DNA of 64,000 bases, taken from positions 186,001-250,000 of the forward strand of contig NZ_BCUT01000006.1 in the NCBI RefSeq assembly GCF_001591365.1, written 5' to 3'. Source of the DNA: Variovorax paradoxus NBRC 15149 (GTDB lineage Bacteria > Pseudomonadota > Gammaproteobacteria > Burkholderiales > Burkholderiaceae_C). Shown in pieces: positions 34,061-42,240 of this stretch. Within the stretch, counting starts at the first letter, position 1, and each line of letters starts with the position of its first letter. The notes beneath the pieces were generated by a model. It made no database searches, had not been told where the DNA came from, and was given only the letters and a program-made list of their open reading frames with translations. The translations under genes were made by a program, and so were the position numbers.

Positions 34061-34660
34061 CTAAGGTGTTGCTGCGAGCACGCGGCTGAGCGCCACCGGG
34101 TCGCCCACCACGGCCTTGACCAGGCCCTTGTCGTCGAAGCTCACCTGGTACTCCGACCAGCTGTCGCGCCAGTAGCGCCAGATGGGCGCATCGAGGCTGG
34201 GGTTCTCGCTGGCCACCGGGTAGCCGATGGCCATCAGCACCTGTTCGCGCGTCATGCCGGGCGCCACCTTTCCGGCCATGATGGCGTCGCGCACGGCGGG
34301 TGCGAAGGCCGCCATCTTCTGCTTCGGGTCCTGGGTCACCACGTAGCGCTGCGCGAAGTCGATCAAGGTGATGTTGCGGCTGTAGTCGTTCTTGATGCGC
34401 TGGGGCTTGCCCGCGAGATCGAGGTTGAACCAGCGGAAGTCGTAGCCCGTGATGCGCGCCGGCGTGCCCACGGCCACGATGCTGGTGCCCTGCTCGTCGT
34501 AGTTGATGTCGCTGATCGAGTTGCCGTAGGTGCGCATGTTGCAGCACAGGTAGCCGCTGACCAGCGGGCCCGGCGGCGGCGAGGGACGCTGGGCATGGAC
34601 GACGGTCGCGGGAACGACGGTGGCTGCCAGCAGGGCGGCAGCGGCAAGGCGCTTGAACAT
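34061..34660 (-). CDS. Hypothetical exported protein with SmpA/OmlA-like segment
   Basis: 199 aa. A signal peptide (MFKRLAAAALLAATVVPATVVHA) is followed by a Pro-rich linker and CCNMRTYGNSISD. Near residues 130-145 the motif VAPGMTREQVLMAIGYP matches the start of BamE/SmpA-like domains, where a helix begins with PGMTxxEV. The C-terminus WRYWRDSWSEYQVSFDDKG fits a small outer-membrane-associated protein. Overall family unknown. Confidence 0.72.
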   Translation of the reverse strand: MFKRLAAAALLAATVVPATVVHAQRPSPPPGPLVSGYLCCNMRTYGNSISDINYDEQGTSIVAVGTPARITGYDFRWFNLDLAGKPQRIKNDYSRNITLIDFAQRYVVTQDPKQKMAAFAPAVRDAIMAGKVAPGMTREQVLMAIGYPVASENPSLDAPIWRYWRDSWSEYQVSFDDKGLVKAVVGDPVALSRVLAATP

Positions 34661-34832
34661 GGATTTCCCTCGTATTTATTGAAAGTGGCTGCGCATGCAG
34701 CGCGCGGATTCTAGAGGGCGCGGTGCGCCCGGGCACAGGCAAAATGGGCCTGCGCAGCTACACAAAGCCCACAATGCGCACCGGCCTTCGGGCCAACCTT
34801 CCCCCACAGAGCGAAAGAAAGAACATCCATCG

Positions 34833-35804
34833 ATGGCGATCCAGTGGTTCCCCGGGCACATGTACACGACCCAGAAGGCCATCACCGAGCGGGTGAAGGA
34901 CATCGACGTGGTCATCGAGCTGCTCGACGCGCGCCTGCCCGGCTCCAGCGCCAACCCGATGCTGGCCGAACTCACCTCCGGCCGGCCCACGCTCAAGGTG
35001 CTCAACAAGCAGGACCTGGCCGACCCGGCGCGCACGGCGCTCTGGCTTGCGCACTACAACGCGCTGCCGGCCACGCGCGCCATTGCGCTCGACGCGAGCC
35101 TGACCACGCCCGCGCAGGCCATCGTGCGCGCCTGCCGCGAGCTTTCGCCCAACCGCGGCGGCATGGCCAAGCCGATGCGCGTGCTGATCTGCGGCATTCC
35201 GAACGTCGGCAAGTCGACGCTCATCAACACGCTCACCGGCAGCCGCAAGGCCAAGACCGGCGACGAGGCCGGCATCACCAAGCTGGAGCAGCGCATCACG
35301 CTGGCCGACGACTTCTACCTGTGGGACACGCCCGGCATGCTGTGGCCGCGCATCGTGGTGCCCAAGAGCGGCTACAACCTGGCGGCCAGCGGCGCCGTCG
35401 GGCGCAATGCCTTCGACGAGGAAGAAGTGGCGCTGGAGCTGCTCAACTATCTGAAGACGCACTACGCGGCAGGCATCACCGAGCGCTTCAAGCTGGCCGA
35501 GCTCGATGCCGCGGCCATTGCCGCCATGAAGGACGAGGAAGTGCTCGACGCCATCGGCCGCAAGCGCGGCGCGCTGCTGGGCAAGGGCCGCGTCAACCTG
35601 CAGAAGGCGGCCGAGATCGTGATGCACGAGTTCCGCGCGGGCAACCTCGGGCGCGTCACGCTCGAGACGCCCGAGGAGTTTGCGCAGTGGCTCGCCGAGG
35701 GGCTGCGCGCCGATGCGGAGCGTGCGGCCAAGAAGGCCGCGCGCGGCAAGAAGCGCAAGCCGGCTGCCGAATCGGCCGAGGGCGAAGGGCCACGGCCGGA
35801 CTGA
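34833..35804 (+). CDS. ylqF: YlqF/RbgA-type ribosome biogenesis GTPase
   Basis: 323 aa. GTP motifs are circularly permuted, as in YlqF: NKQD (58-61) precedes GIPNVGKST (121-129) and DTPG (165-168). The N-terminus MAIQWFPGHMYTTQKAI is diagnostic. It assists late 50S assembly. The C-terminal tail is Lys/Arg/Glu-rich. The ATG at 34833 lies 36 bp before the Fur-family gene's start region at the other end, and the two genes run on the same strand. Confidence 0.92.
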   Translation: MAIQWFPGHMYTTQKAITERVKDIDVVIELLDARLPGSSANPMLAELTSGRPTLKVLNKQDLADPARTALWLAHYNALPATRAIALDASLTTPAQAIVRACRELSPNRGGMAKPMRVLICGIPNVGKSTLINTLTGSRKAKTGDEAGITKLEQRITLADDFYLWDTPGMLWPRIVVPKSGYNLAASGAVGRNAFDEEEVALELLNYLKTHYAAGITERFKLAELDAAAIAAMKDEEVLDAIGRKRGALLGKGRVNLQKAAEIVMHEFRAGNLGRVTLETPEEFAQWLAEGLRADAERAAKKAARGKKRKPAAESAEGEGPRPD

Positions 35805-35839
35805 CCGGCTGGAGGCCACCCGCCCACTATCATCGAGCC

Positions 35840-36289
35840 ATGCAACGCCTCACGCGCCAACGCAACGCGGTCTTCTCGGCCTTCAGCGACACCGGCCTGG
35901 TGCTGACCGCACCTGAAATCCTCGAGCGCGCCCGCGCCATCGTGCCCGAGATCAGCCTCTCCACCGTGTACCGCCAGGTCTCCATGCTGCTGGCCGACGG
36001 CGAGATCGCCAAGGTCGAGCTGCCCGGCGAGCCGGCGCGCTACGAAGTGGCCTGCAAGCCCGATGCGCACCGCCATTCGCACCAGCACGGCCAAGAGACC
36101 GACCACCACCATCACTACTTCCACTGCAGCAGCTGCGGGCAGGTCTTCATGCTGCATGCCTGCCCCGGGCCCATGACCGACCTGGTGCCCAAGGGCTTCC
36201 AGGTGAAAAGCCACGAAGTGACGCTGCATGGCGTGTGCGCGGCCTGCGCCGGTGCCGCCCGCAAGGCGCGGTCGCCCAAGGCCCACTGA
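35840..36289 (+). CDS. Fur family transcriptional regulator, His-rich
   Basis: 149 aa. DNA-binding part MQRLTRQRNAVFSAFSDTG and LSTVYRQVSMLLADGEI. The dimerisation domain has HCSSC (Cys96/Cys99) and CAAC (Cys133/Cys136) for structural zinc. Between residues 77 and 95 a His-rich stretch (HRHSHQHG then HHHHY) gives extra metal ligands, which points to zinc or another divalent metal. It is the second Fur-family gene in this window (the other at 27234-27701). 35 bp downstream of ylqF. Confidence 0.88.
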   Translation: MQRLTRQRNAVFSAFSDTGLVLTAPEILERARAIVPEISLSTVYRQVSMLLADGEIAKVELPGEPARYEVACKPDAHRHSHQHGQETDHHHHYFHCSSCGQVFMLHACPGPMTDLVPKGFQVKSHEVTLHGVCAACAGAARKARSPKAH

Positions 36290-36307
36290 CGCCCGGCGGC
36301 AGGCAGG

Positions 36308-37936
36308 TCAGCGCATCTGCAGGCGCGCGTCCTTCGGGTAGCTGATGCTGTAGTCGGCCGCGACGCGCGCGGTCTTTCCGGGCTCCAGGTCGAAGCGCCA
36401 CATGGCAAGCCCGGGCTGCTTGTTCCAGGCCAGCTCGCCGGGCTGCGGCGAGAACTGCGCAGCCACGCGCACCTGCTCGTCGACCGAGACGGGGGCCGCC
36501 TCGAGCACCTGCACCGCGATCGGCGTGCGGTGGCGGTTCTCCACCACGTAGGCGCGCTGCACCTTGCGCTCGGCGCGCGAGCCGGCAAAGCCGCCGGTGC
36601 CCTGGCTGTCGTTCTCGGGCTCGGCCTGCACGCGCACCAGTTCGTCGCGGCCGAAGGAGAGCGTGAGCCTGGCGTCGCTCGGCGCGCTCCACCGGCCGCT
36701 GCCGACGAAGTTGCCGTCGCGGTAGAGCTGCAGCGCACCGGCCGGCCATACGCCGGCCGGCTGCGCGAGCTCGGCCACCAGGAACGCGCTGGCATCCACG
36801 CGCGGGCTGGTGCGGGCCGCGAGCTTGGCCGTGTCTTCGTGCTGGCCCAGCGCCAGTGTCACGCGCTGGCCGCTGGAGGGCACGTCGATGCTCTGCGGCA
36901 CCGCGAATTCGGTGGCAAAGCTGTTGTCGAACACGTTCACGTCGAACAGGGGCTCCGTGGCCTCGGCCATGGCGCGCCGGTCGGCGGATGCGGCGGGCGC
37001 GGCGGGCGCCGGCGCCATCATCGCGGCCATGCCCCCCTGGACACGCGGCGGCGGCTCGATGCCGATGCGCCACGCCGTGGGCGTGCGGCCCGCGGTTTCG
37101 CGGCGCGGCTGGCCGGTGGAGAGCACCAGCTTCACGCCGCGCCAGTCTTCGCCCGTGGCCTGCGCCACCAGCGCCTGGCGCTCGATGCGCACCTTGCTCG
37201 TGGCGGTGTCGAGCAGCGCGCGGTAGCTGGGCGTCCAGCCGGGGCCGGCGACCTGGTAGCTCAACTTCACGTCGGCATCGGCGCTGGCGGCCAGCGTCAC
37301 GGTCACGGCCATCACCTGCGCGCCGTGGCCTTGCGAGCGCTTGCGTTCGGCCAGCAGCGGATTGAGCTGCCGGTCGATGTCGGCCTGCCTGCGCTGGATC
37401 TGGTGCTGCTTGAGCAATGAGTCCTGCCCGGTGCGGCGCATCGCCTCGGCCATGGCCGCGAGGTTGCGTGCATCCATCGGCGCGCGGGCGCCCTGGGCCG
37501 ATTCGCCGCTGCCGCCCGAGAGGCCTTTGAGGTAGCCCGTCACCATGCCGAGCGCATCGGTCTCGGCCTGCAGGGCGGCCTTCTGGTCTTCGAGTTCGCG
37601 GATGCGGCCGTCGAGCGCGCTGGTGGCGCAGCGGGGCGACAGTTCGCGCGCCTCGCTGAGCACCGAGGTCTCGCCCACGCGCACCGATGCGCCGGCCGAC
37701 ACCTGGAGGCTCTGCACGTCGAGACTCGCGGGCAGGCAGGCGAAGGTGACCGACCGGCTGCCGGCCGCCACCCGCGCGACGCGCTCCACCGTGGCGCTGC
37801 CGGGATAGACCTTGACCTGGGTGATGCGCGAGTTGTCGGCTGCGGCTTGCGCATGGGCGCCGGCGCTCGCCGCCAGCCAGGCAGTGGCGGCGAAGGTGGC
37901 ACGGAGAAGAAAGAAGGCGGAGGAGGGTGCTTGCAT
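36308..37936 (-). CDS. DUF4139/DUF4140 protein (mucoidy inhibitor-like)
   Basis: 542 aa. A signal peptide (ending near AHAQA) is followed by ITQVKVYPGSATVERVARVAAGS, the DUF4140 N-terminus. A coiled coil (about residues 95-190) leads to the DUF4139 part, with SYQVAGPGWTPSYRALLDTATSKVRIERQALVAQATGEDW and VFDNSFATEFAVPQSIDVPS. It is an exported or periplasmic protein related to MuiA-like mucoidy inhibitors; mechanism unknown. The ATG at 37936 is directly before the signal peptide. Convergent with the His-rich Fur gene. Confidence 0.85.
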   Translation of the reverse strand: MQAPSSAFFLLRATFAATAWLAASAGAHAQAAADNSRITQVKVYPGSATVERVARVAAGSRSVTFACLPASLDVQSLQVSAGASVRVGETSVLSEARELSPRCATSALDGRIRELEDQKAALQAETDALGMVTGYLKGLSGGSGESAQGARAPMDARNLAAMAEAMRRTGQDSLLKQHQIQRRQADIDRQLNPLLAERKRSQGHGAQVMAVTVTLAASADADVKLSYQVAGPGWTPSYRALLDTATSKVRIERQALVAQATGEDWRGVKLVLSTGQPRRETAGRTPTAWRIGIEPPPRVQGGMAAMMAPAPAAPAASADRRAMAEATEPLFDVNVFDNSFATEFAVPQSIDVPSSGQRVTLALGQHEDTAKLAARTSPRVDASAFLVAELAQPAGVWPAGALQLYRDGNFVGSGRWSAPSDARLTLSFGRDELVRVQAEPENDSQGTGGFAGSRAERKVQRAYVVENRHRTPIAVQVLEAAPVSVDEQVRVAAQFSPQPGELAWNKQPGLAMWRFDLEPGKTARVAADYSISYPKDARLQMR

Positions 37937-38156
37937 GGAGAACCTTCGGAAGTGGATGGGTGGCTTGTCTCCACTCATACGGCCGGGCTCGTCCAACGGG
38001 GTTAAGCCATCGCGAAGTTTTTTGAGGCGGGCGTTGCTGTCGCCAACGCAACCGCGGCGCCGCGGCCGGTCGCGCGCGCGACGAGGCATGGCGGCTGCGC
38101 TTCGTAGAGTGGCTCGTGTGCATCGCCCGTGCATTTCCGCTCCAAGGAGACCTTCC

Positions 38157-38576
38157 ATGCTCGACACCATCCAGGCCATCAACAAGACCGCTGCCTTCAA
38201 CCGCTGGGCCGGCTTCGAGGTCACGCGCGCCGCCGACGGCGAAGCCGAATTGCGCATGCAATGGCGCGAGGAAGACATGGGCCAGTACGCCGGCTTCCTG
38301 CATGCCGGGCTGATCGGCGCCATGCTCGACACCGCCTGCGGCTTCGCGGCCGCCACGGTGGCGGGCCGCGTACTCGCCTCGCACTTCTCGGTGAATTGCC
38401 TGTCGCCCGCGCTGGGACGTGCCTTCATCGCACGCGGCAAGGTGGTGAAGGCGGGGCGCAAGCAGGTGTTCACCACCGCCGAGCTCTATGGCCAGGGCGA
38501 TGGCGACAGCCTCAAGCTCGTGGCGACGGGGACTGCCATCCTGGTTCCGGTGGAAGCGCCTCCGCCCGCAAAGTGA
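38157..38576 (+). CDS. PaaI-type hotdog thioesterase
   Basis: 139 aa. A strong AAGGAGA site precedes the ATG at 38157. The hotdog signature is GQYAGFLHAGLIGAMLDTACGFAA followed by LASHFSVNCLSPALGRAFIARGKVVKAGRKQVFTTAELY. It probably hydrolyses acyl-CoA thioesters. Its 3' end overlaps the convergent acyltransferase gene by 65 bp (38512-38576), an unusually long sense-antisense overlap. Confidence 0.9.
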   Translation: MLDTIQAINKTAAFNRWAGFEVTRAADGEAELRMQWREEDMGQYAGFLHAGLIGAMLDTACGFAAATVAGRVLASHFSVNCLSPALGRAFIARGKVVKAGRKQVFTTAELYGQGDGDSLKLVATGTAILVPVEAPPPAK

Positions 38577-39753
38577 CTGCGGTCTTGGCGCTGGCGCGCC
38601 GGCGCTTGAGCCCGAACAGCGGCCGCAGCCCGTTGAAGCGGCGGATCAGCCCGTCGTTGAGCAGCCAGCAGCCCACGATGGTCAGCGCGACCAGCAAGGC
38701 CGGCTCCAGCACCGGCCCCAGCGCGAGCGGAGCCAGCAGCGCAACGCCCGCGATGATCAGCGTCTGGTGCAGCACGTACCACGGGTACACCGACTCGTTG
38801 GCCCAGCGCAGCCAGGGCCACGGACGGTTCAGGTGGCGGTGGCCGTGGCCCAGGATGGTGGCGACCGCCAGCCACAGGTAGAGCATGCGCAGGGCGTCCA
38901 TCGGTACGCCGGAGGGCGGGCCCTTGGCGCCGAGCCGCAGCACGATGAAGGTGGCGATCGCCGCCGCGGCCAGCGCCAGCGACACCCGCCGCAGGCGTTC
39001 CAGTTCGCGCCACACGCCCGTGTCCACGCCCATCCAGTAGCCGTAGAGGAACACGGTGAAGTAGATGCTGTGCAGGTGAAAGTCGCGGACCAGGTTGTGC
39101 GTGGGCGGAAAGTGCCGCGCCAGCAGCATCGTCCAGACCAGCAGCGGAAGCGCCGGCAGGAGCAGCAGCTTCCAGCCGCGCAGCCCGTTGAATCGGCGGC
39201 GCATCCACTGGCCGGCGGGTGACCGCCACAGCGGCAGCGTCAGCGCGATGAGCGCCGTGTAGCTGAACAGGTAGGGCAGGTACCAGAGGTGGTTCCAGGT
39301 GATGCCGAACTCCGCGCCGTCGAAGGCCGCCTTCGGCCACGGATCGCCCATCGAAAGATAGCGCAGCAGGAAGGCACCGAAGCCCGGCGCCACCAGGCCG
39401 CTGGCCACGCCCTGGGCATAGGCCTGGTAGGGCACGACCACCGCCATGCCGAAGGCCAGCGGCAGCATCAGCCGCACGCCGCGGCTGCGCAGCAGGCTCC
39501 AGGTGCCTTGGCTGCGGCTCAGGAAGCCCAGCGACACGCCCGAGACCAGGAACACCAGGTCCATGCGCCAGAGGTTGAGCACGCGCATCGGCCACTGCAG
39601 CCATTCGGCCGCATGCGGGCTCTTGAGGTGCCAGGGCCAGTCGGCCACGTAGTACATCGCCACGTGGTACAGGATGACCAGCAGGAAGGCCAGCGCGCGC
39701 AGCGCGTCGATGTCGTGCCGCCGGTCGGGCGGGGGGGCTGGGGTTGTGCTCAT
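38512..39753 (-). CDS. Acyltransferase family 3 (OafA-like) membrane protein
   Basis: 413 aa with about ten hydrophobic segments. DIDALRALAFLLVILYHVAMYY is the family start with the invariant Arg and His, then LVFLVSGVSLGFL and WHL-type NHLWYLPYLFSYTALI. C-terminal SVYPWYVLHQTLIIAGV is the last typical helix. The protein transfers acyl groups (for example acetyl or succinyl) to a surface glycan or glucan. It is divergent from the membrane LytTR regulator gene across 130 bp, and its 3' end overlaps the thioesterase gene. Confidence 0.9.
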   Translation of the reverse strand: MSTTPAPPPDRRHDIDALRALAFLLVILYHVAMYYVADWPWHLKSPHAAEWLQWPMRVLNLWRMDLVFLVSGVSLGFLSRSQGTWSLLRSRGVRLMLPLAFGMAVVVPYQAYAQGVASGLVAPGFGAFLLRYLSMGDPWPKAAFDGAEFGITWNHLWYLPYLFSYTALIALTLPLWRSPAGQWMRRRFNGLRGWKLLLLPALPLLVWTMLLARHFPPTHNLVRDFHLHSIYFTVFLYGYWMGVDTGVWRELERLRRVSLALAAAAIATFIVLRLGAKGPPSGVPMDALRMLYLWLAVATILGHGHRHLNRPWPWLRWANESVYPWYVLHQTLIIAGVALLAPLALGPVLEPALLVALTIVGCWLLNDGLIRRFNGLRPLFGLKRRRASAKTAVTLRAEALPPEPGWQSPSPRA

Positions 39754-39883
39754 CGGCCGATGGTTGCGTCCACCCGCCGCGCGTGGCCTGCCCGCGGGAC
39801 GGATCGCGGGCCTTTTGTGACGAGCGGTGCCCTGCAGGGACGAAATTCGCCCGCCGGGTGCGGGGATCGCGAGAATCCCGGGC

Positions 39884-40789
39884 ATGGCAGATTCCCGGAA
39901 GAACCTGTACGAGCGCTACGAACCCATCCGCCGCCGCGTGGAAGTGGGCTTCTGGATCGTCTTCATGGCGCTGCAGGCGGTGTTCAACACCACCGTCGCG
40001 CTGGTCGACGCCCGCGACCGCGCCGTGCCGCGCGCCGCCTGGGAAATCGTCACCTGGGAGGTGTCGAGCCACCTCGTGCTGCTGGCGCTGGTGCCGGCGG
40101 TGGTGGCCATCCAGCACCGGCTGTCGCCGCTCGCACGCACCCACCTGTTGCGCTACCTGGGCTGGCACCTGGCCGCCAGCGTGGTCTTCAGCGTGGTGCA
40201 CGTGGCGGCGATGTTCGCGCTGCGCGCGATGGTCTACGCGGCGGTTGGCGAGCGCTACGACTTCGCGGGCTGGACCGGGCGCTGGGGCTACGAATACCTG
40301 AAGGACGTGCGCGCCTACCTGTCGATGGTGTTCGGCATCTGGGTGTACGGCGTGTTCATGCTGCGGCTGCAGGGCGAGGCGCGCGTGCTCGACCCGCCCG
40401 AGGCGGCGGCGGCAGCGCCGGCCGAGCCCGCCGAAGCCCATCGGGCAGCCGCGCCGCCCGCGCGCCCCGAGCGCTTCCTGGTGCGCAAGCTGCGGCGCGA
40501 GTTCCTCATTGCCGCGAGCGACATCGACTGGCTCCAGGCCGAAGGCAACTACGTCGGCCTGCACGTCAACGGCCACGACTACCTGCTGCGCGCCACGCTC
40601 ACCGATTTTCTGGCGCAGCTCGACCCCGCCCATTTCGTGCGCGTGCACCGAAGCCACGCCGTCAACCTCGGCCGCATTAAGGAAATCGAGCCGCTCGACG
40701 GCGGCGATGCCCGGCTGCACATGCACGACGGCAGCACGGTGCCCTGCAGCCGGCGCTATCGCGACGCCTTGCGCGCCGGGGCGAGCTGA
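39884..40789 (+). CDS. Membrane-anchored LytTR transcriptional regulator
   Basis: 301 aa. About four membrane segments fill residues 20-170 (FWIVFMALQAVFNTTVALVDA, LVLLALVPAVVAIQH, LAASVVFSVVHVAAMFAL and AYLSMVFGIWVYGVFML), then a Pro/Ala linker, and a C-terminal LytTR DNA-binding domain (FLIAASDIDWLQAEGNYVGLHV, RVHRSHAVNLGRIKEI, CSRRYRDAL). There is no REC domain, so it would act as a one-component membrane regulator. It is divergent from the acyltransferase gene, its likely target. Confidence 0.9.
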   Translation: MADSRKNLYERYEPIRRRVEVGFWIVFMALQAVFNTTVALVDARDRAVPRAAWEIVTWEVSSHLVLLALVPAVVAIQHRLSPLARTHLLRYLGWHLAASVVFSVVHVAAMFALRAMVYAAVGERYDFAGWTGRWGYEYLKDVRAYLSMVFGIWVYGVFMLRLQGEARVLDPPEAAAAAPAEPAEAHRAAAPPARPERFLVRKLRREFLIAASDIDWLQAEGNYVGLHVNGHDYLLRATLTDFLAQLDPAHFVRVHRSHAVNLGRIKEIEPLDGGDARLHMHDGSTVPCSRRYRDALRAGAS

Positions 40790-40879
40790 CTGGGGCGGTG
40801 CGTCGATTCGTCCTGTTCCGGTGCGGCTCTGCACTGAGAAGGCTCATTTCCCTCCGTGACGCACCACTAGAGAGCCTTC

Positions 40880-40896
40880 AGGCACCATTTTTGCTT
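40880..40896 (+). promoter_or_regulatory. Sigma-54-type promoter of ammonium transporter gene
   Basis: AGGCACCATTTTTGCTT has GG at 40881-40882 and GC at 40893-40894 with exactly 10 bp between, and matches TGGCAC-N5-TTGCW except for the first base. The predicted start lies near 40905, leaving a leader of about 60 bases before the ATG at 40966. Nitrogen control by NtrC is the usual mode for such genes. Confidence 0.6.
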
Positions 40897-40965
40897 TCTT
40901 GCGGCGCTGCCCCGAGCAATTCGGGTGCATGCACCAATTCAAACCAAAAACTGCAAGAAGCTCCA

Positions 40966-42168
40966 ATGGACGCACTCAAACAGGGCGCAGACGCGCTGTT
41001 CATTCTTCTCGGCGCGATCATGGTGCTGGCCATGCATGCCGGTTTCGCCTTTCTGGAACTGGGCACGGTGCGCAAGAAGAACCAGGTCAATGCGCTGGTC
41101 AAGATCCTGGTCGACTTCTCGGTCTCGACCATCGTGTACTTTCTGGTGGGCTATGGCGTGGCCTACGGCACCCACTTCTTCGTGGGCGCCACCGAGCTCG
41201 CAGCCAAAAGCGGCTACGAACTCGTGAAGTTCTTCTTCCTGCTCACCTTCGCGGCGGCCATTCCGGCGATCATCTCGGGCGGGATTGCCGAACGCGCCAA
41301 GTTCTGGCCGCAACTGATCGCTACCGCGGTCATCGTCGGCTTCGTCTATCCGCTGTACGAGGGCATTGCCTGGAACAAGGCCTTCGGCATCCAGGCCTGG
41401 ATCGCTTCGGCCACGGGCAGCGAGTTCCATGACTTTGCCGGCTCGGTGGTGGTGCACGCGGTGGGCGGCTGGCTCGCGCTGCCGGCCGTGCTGCTGCTGG
41501 GCGCGCGCCGCAACCGCTACCGCGGCGACGGCTCGCTGAGCGCGCATCCGCCGTCGAACATTCCTTTTCTGGCGCTGGGTGCCTGGGTGCTGTGCGTCGG
41601 CTGGTTCGGCTTCAACGTGATGAGCGCGCAGAGCATCGACAAGATCTCCGGCCTGGTGGCCGTCAACTCGCTCATGGCGATGGTCGGCGGCACGCTGGTG
41701 GCGCTGGCCCTGGGCAAGAACGACCCCGGCTTTGTCTACAACGGCCCGCTCGCCGGCCTCGTGGCCGTGTGCGCGGGTTCCGACCTGATGCATCCGCTGG
41801 GCGCACTGGTGGTGGGCGGCGTGGCCGGGGCCATCTTCGTGGTGATGTTCACGCTCACGCAGAACAAATGGAAGATCGACGACGTGCTCGGCGTCTGGCC
41901 GCTGCACGGCCTGTGCGGCACCTGGGGCGGCATCGCGGCGGGCATCTTCGGCACCCGGGCGCTCGGAGGCATCGGCGGCGTGAGCGTCTGGGCGCAGCTC
42001 ATCGGCACCTTGATGGGCGTGGCGTGGGCGGCGCTGGCCGGAGCGGCGGTGTACGGCGCGCTCAAGGCGACGATGGGGCTGCGGCTCACGCAGGAAGAGG
42101 AATACGACGGCGCCGACCTGTCGATCCACCACATCTCGGCGACGCCGGAGCGTGAGGTGAACTGGTAG
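40966..42168 (+). CDS. amt: Ammonium transporter (Amt family)
   Basis: 400 aa with about eleven membrane segments. MVLAMHAGFAFLELGTVRKKNQVNAL, FAAAIPAIISGGIAERAKFW, VVVHAVGGWLALPAVLLLGAR, and PLHGLCGTWGGIAAGIFG contain the channel His pair (HAVGG and HGLCG) and the conserved Asp in GSEFHDFAGS. It imports ammonium under nitrogen limitation. It starts at an ATG without a signal peptide. No glnK is next to it, which is unusual for an amtB gene in this group. Confidence 0.92.
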   Translation: MDALKQGADALFILLGAIMVLAMHAGFAFLELGTVRKKNQVNALVKILVDFSVSTIVYFLVGYGVAYGTHFFVGATELAAKSGYELVKFFFLLTFAAAIPAIISGGIAERAKFWPQLIATAVIVGFVYPLYEGIAWNKAFGIQAWIASATGSEFHDFAGSVVVHAVGGWLALPAVLLLGARRNRYRGDGSLSAHPPSNIPFLALGAWVLCVGWFGFNVMSAQSIDKISGLVAVNSLMAMVGGTLVALALGKNDPGFVYNGPLAGLVAVCAGSDLMHPLGALVVGGVAGAIFVVMFTLTQNKWKIDDVLGVWPLHGLCGTWGGIAAGIFGTRALGGIGGVSVWAQLIGTLMGVAWAALAGAAVYGALKATMGLRLTQEEEYDGADLSIHHISATPEREVNW

Positions 42169-42240
42169 GCCGGGTTCCTGCAGGACCGGCCTGCCTGGGC
42201 TATTCTCGGCGCCCCTTACAACCGCCGAGGAGTAGACCCC

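Noticed and set aside
40923..40934. Palindrome GGTGCATGCACC in the ammonium-transporter leader as an NtrC site.
   Set aside because: The half-sites are in the opposite order to the NtrC consensus (GCAC...GTGC), and it lies downstream of the predicted start rather than far upstream; I mention it only as a possible site.
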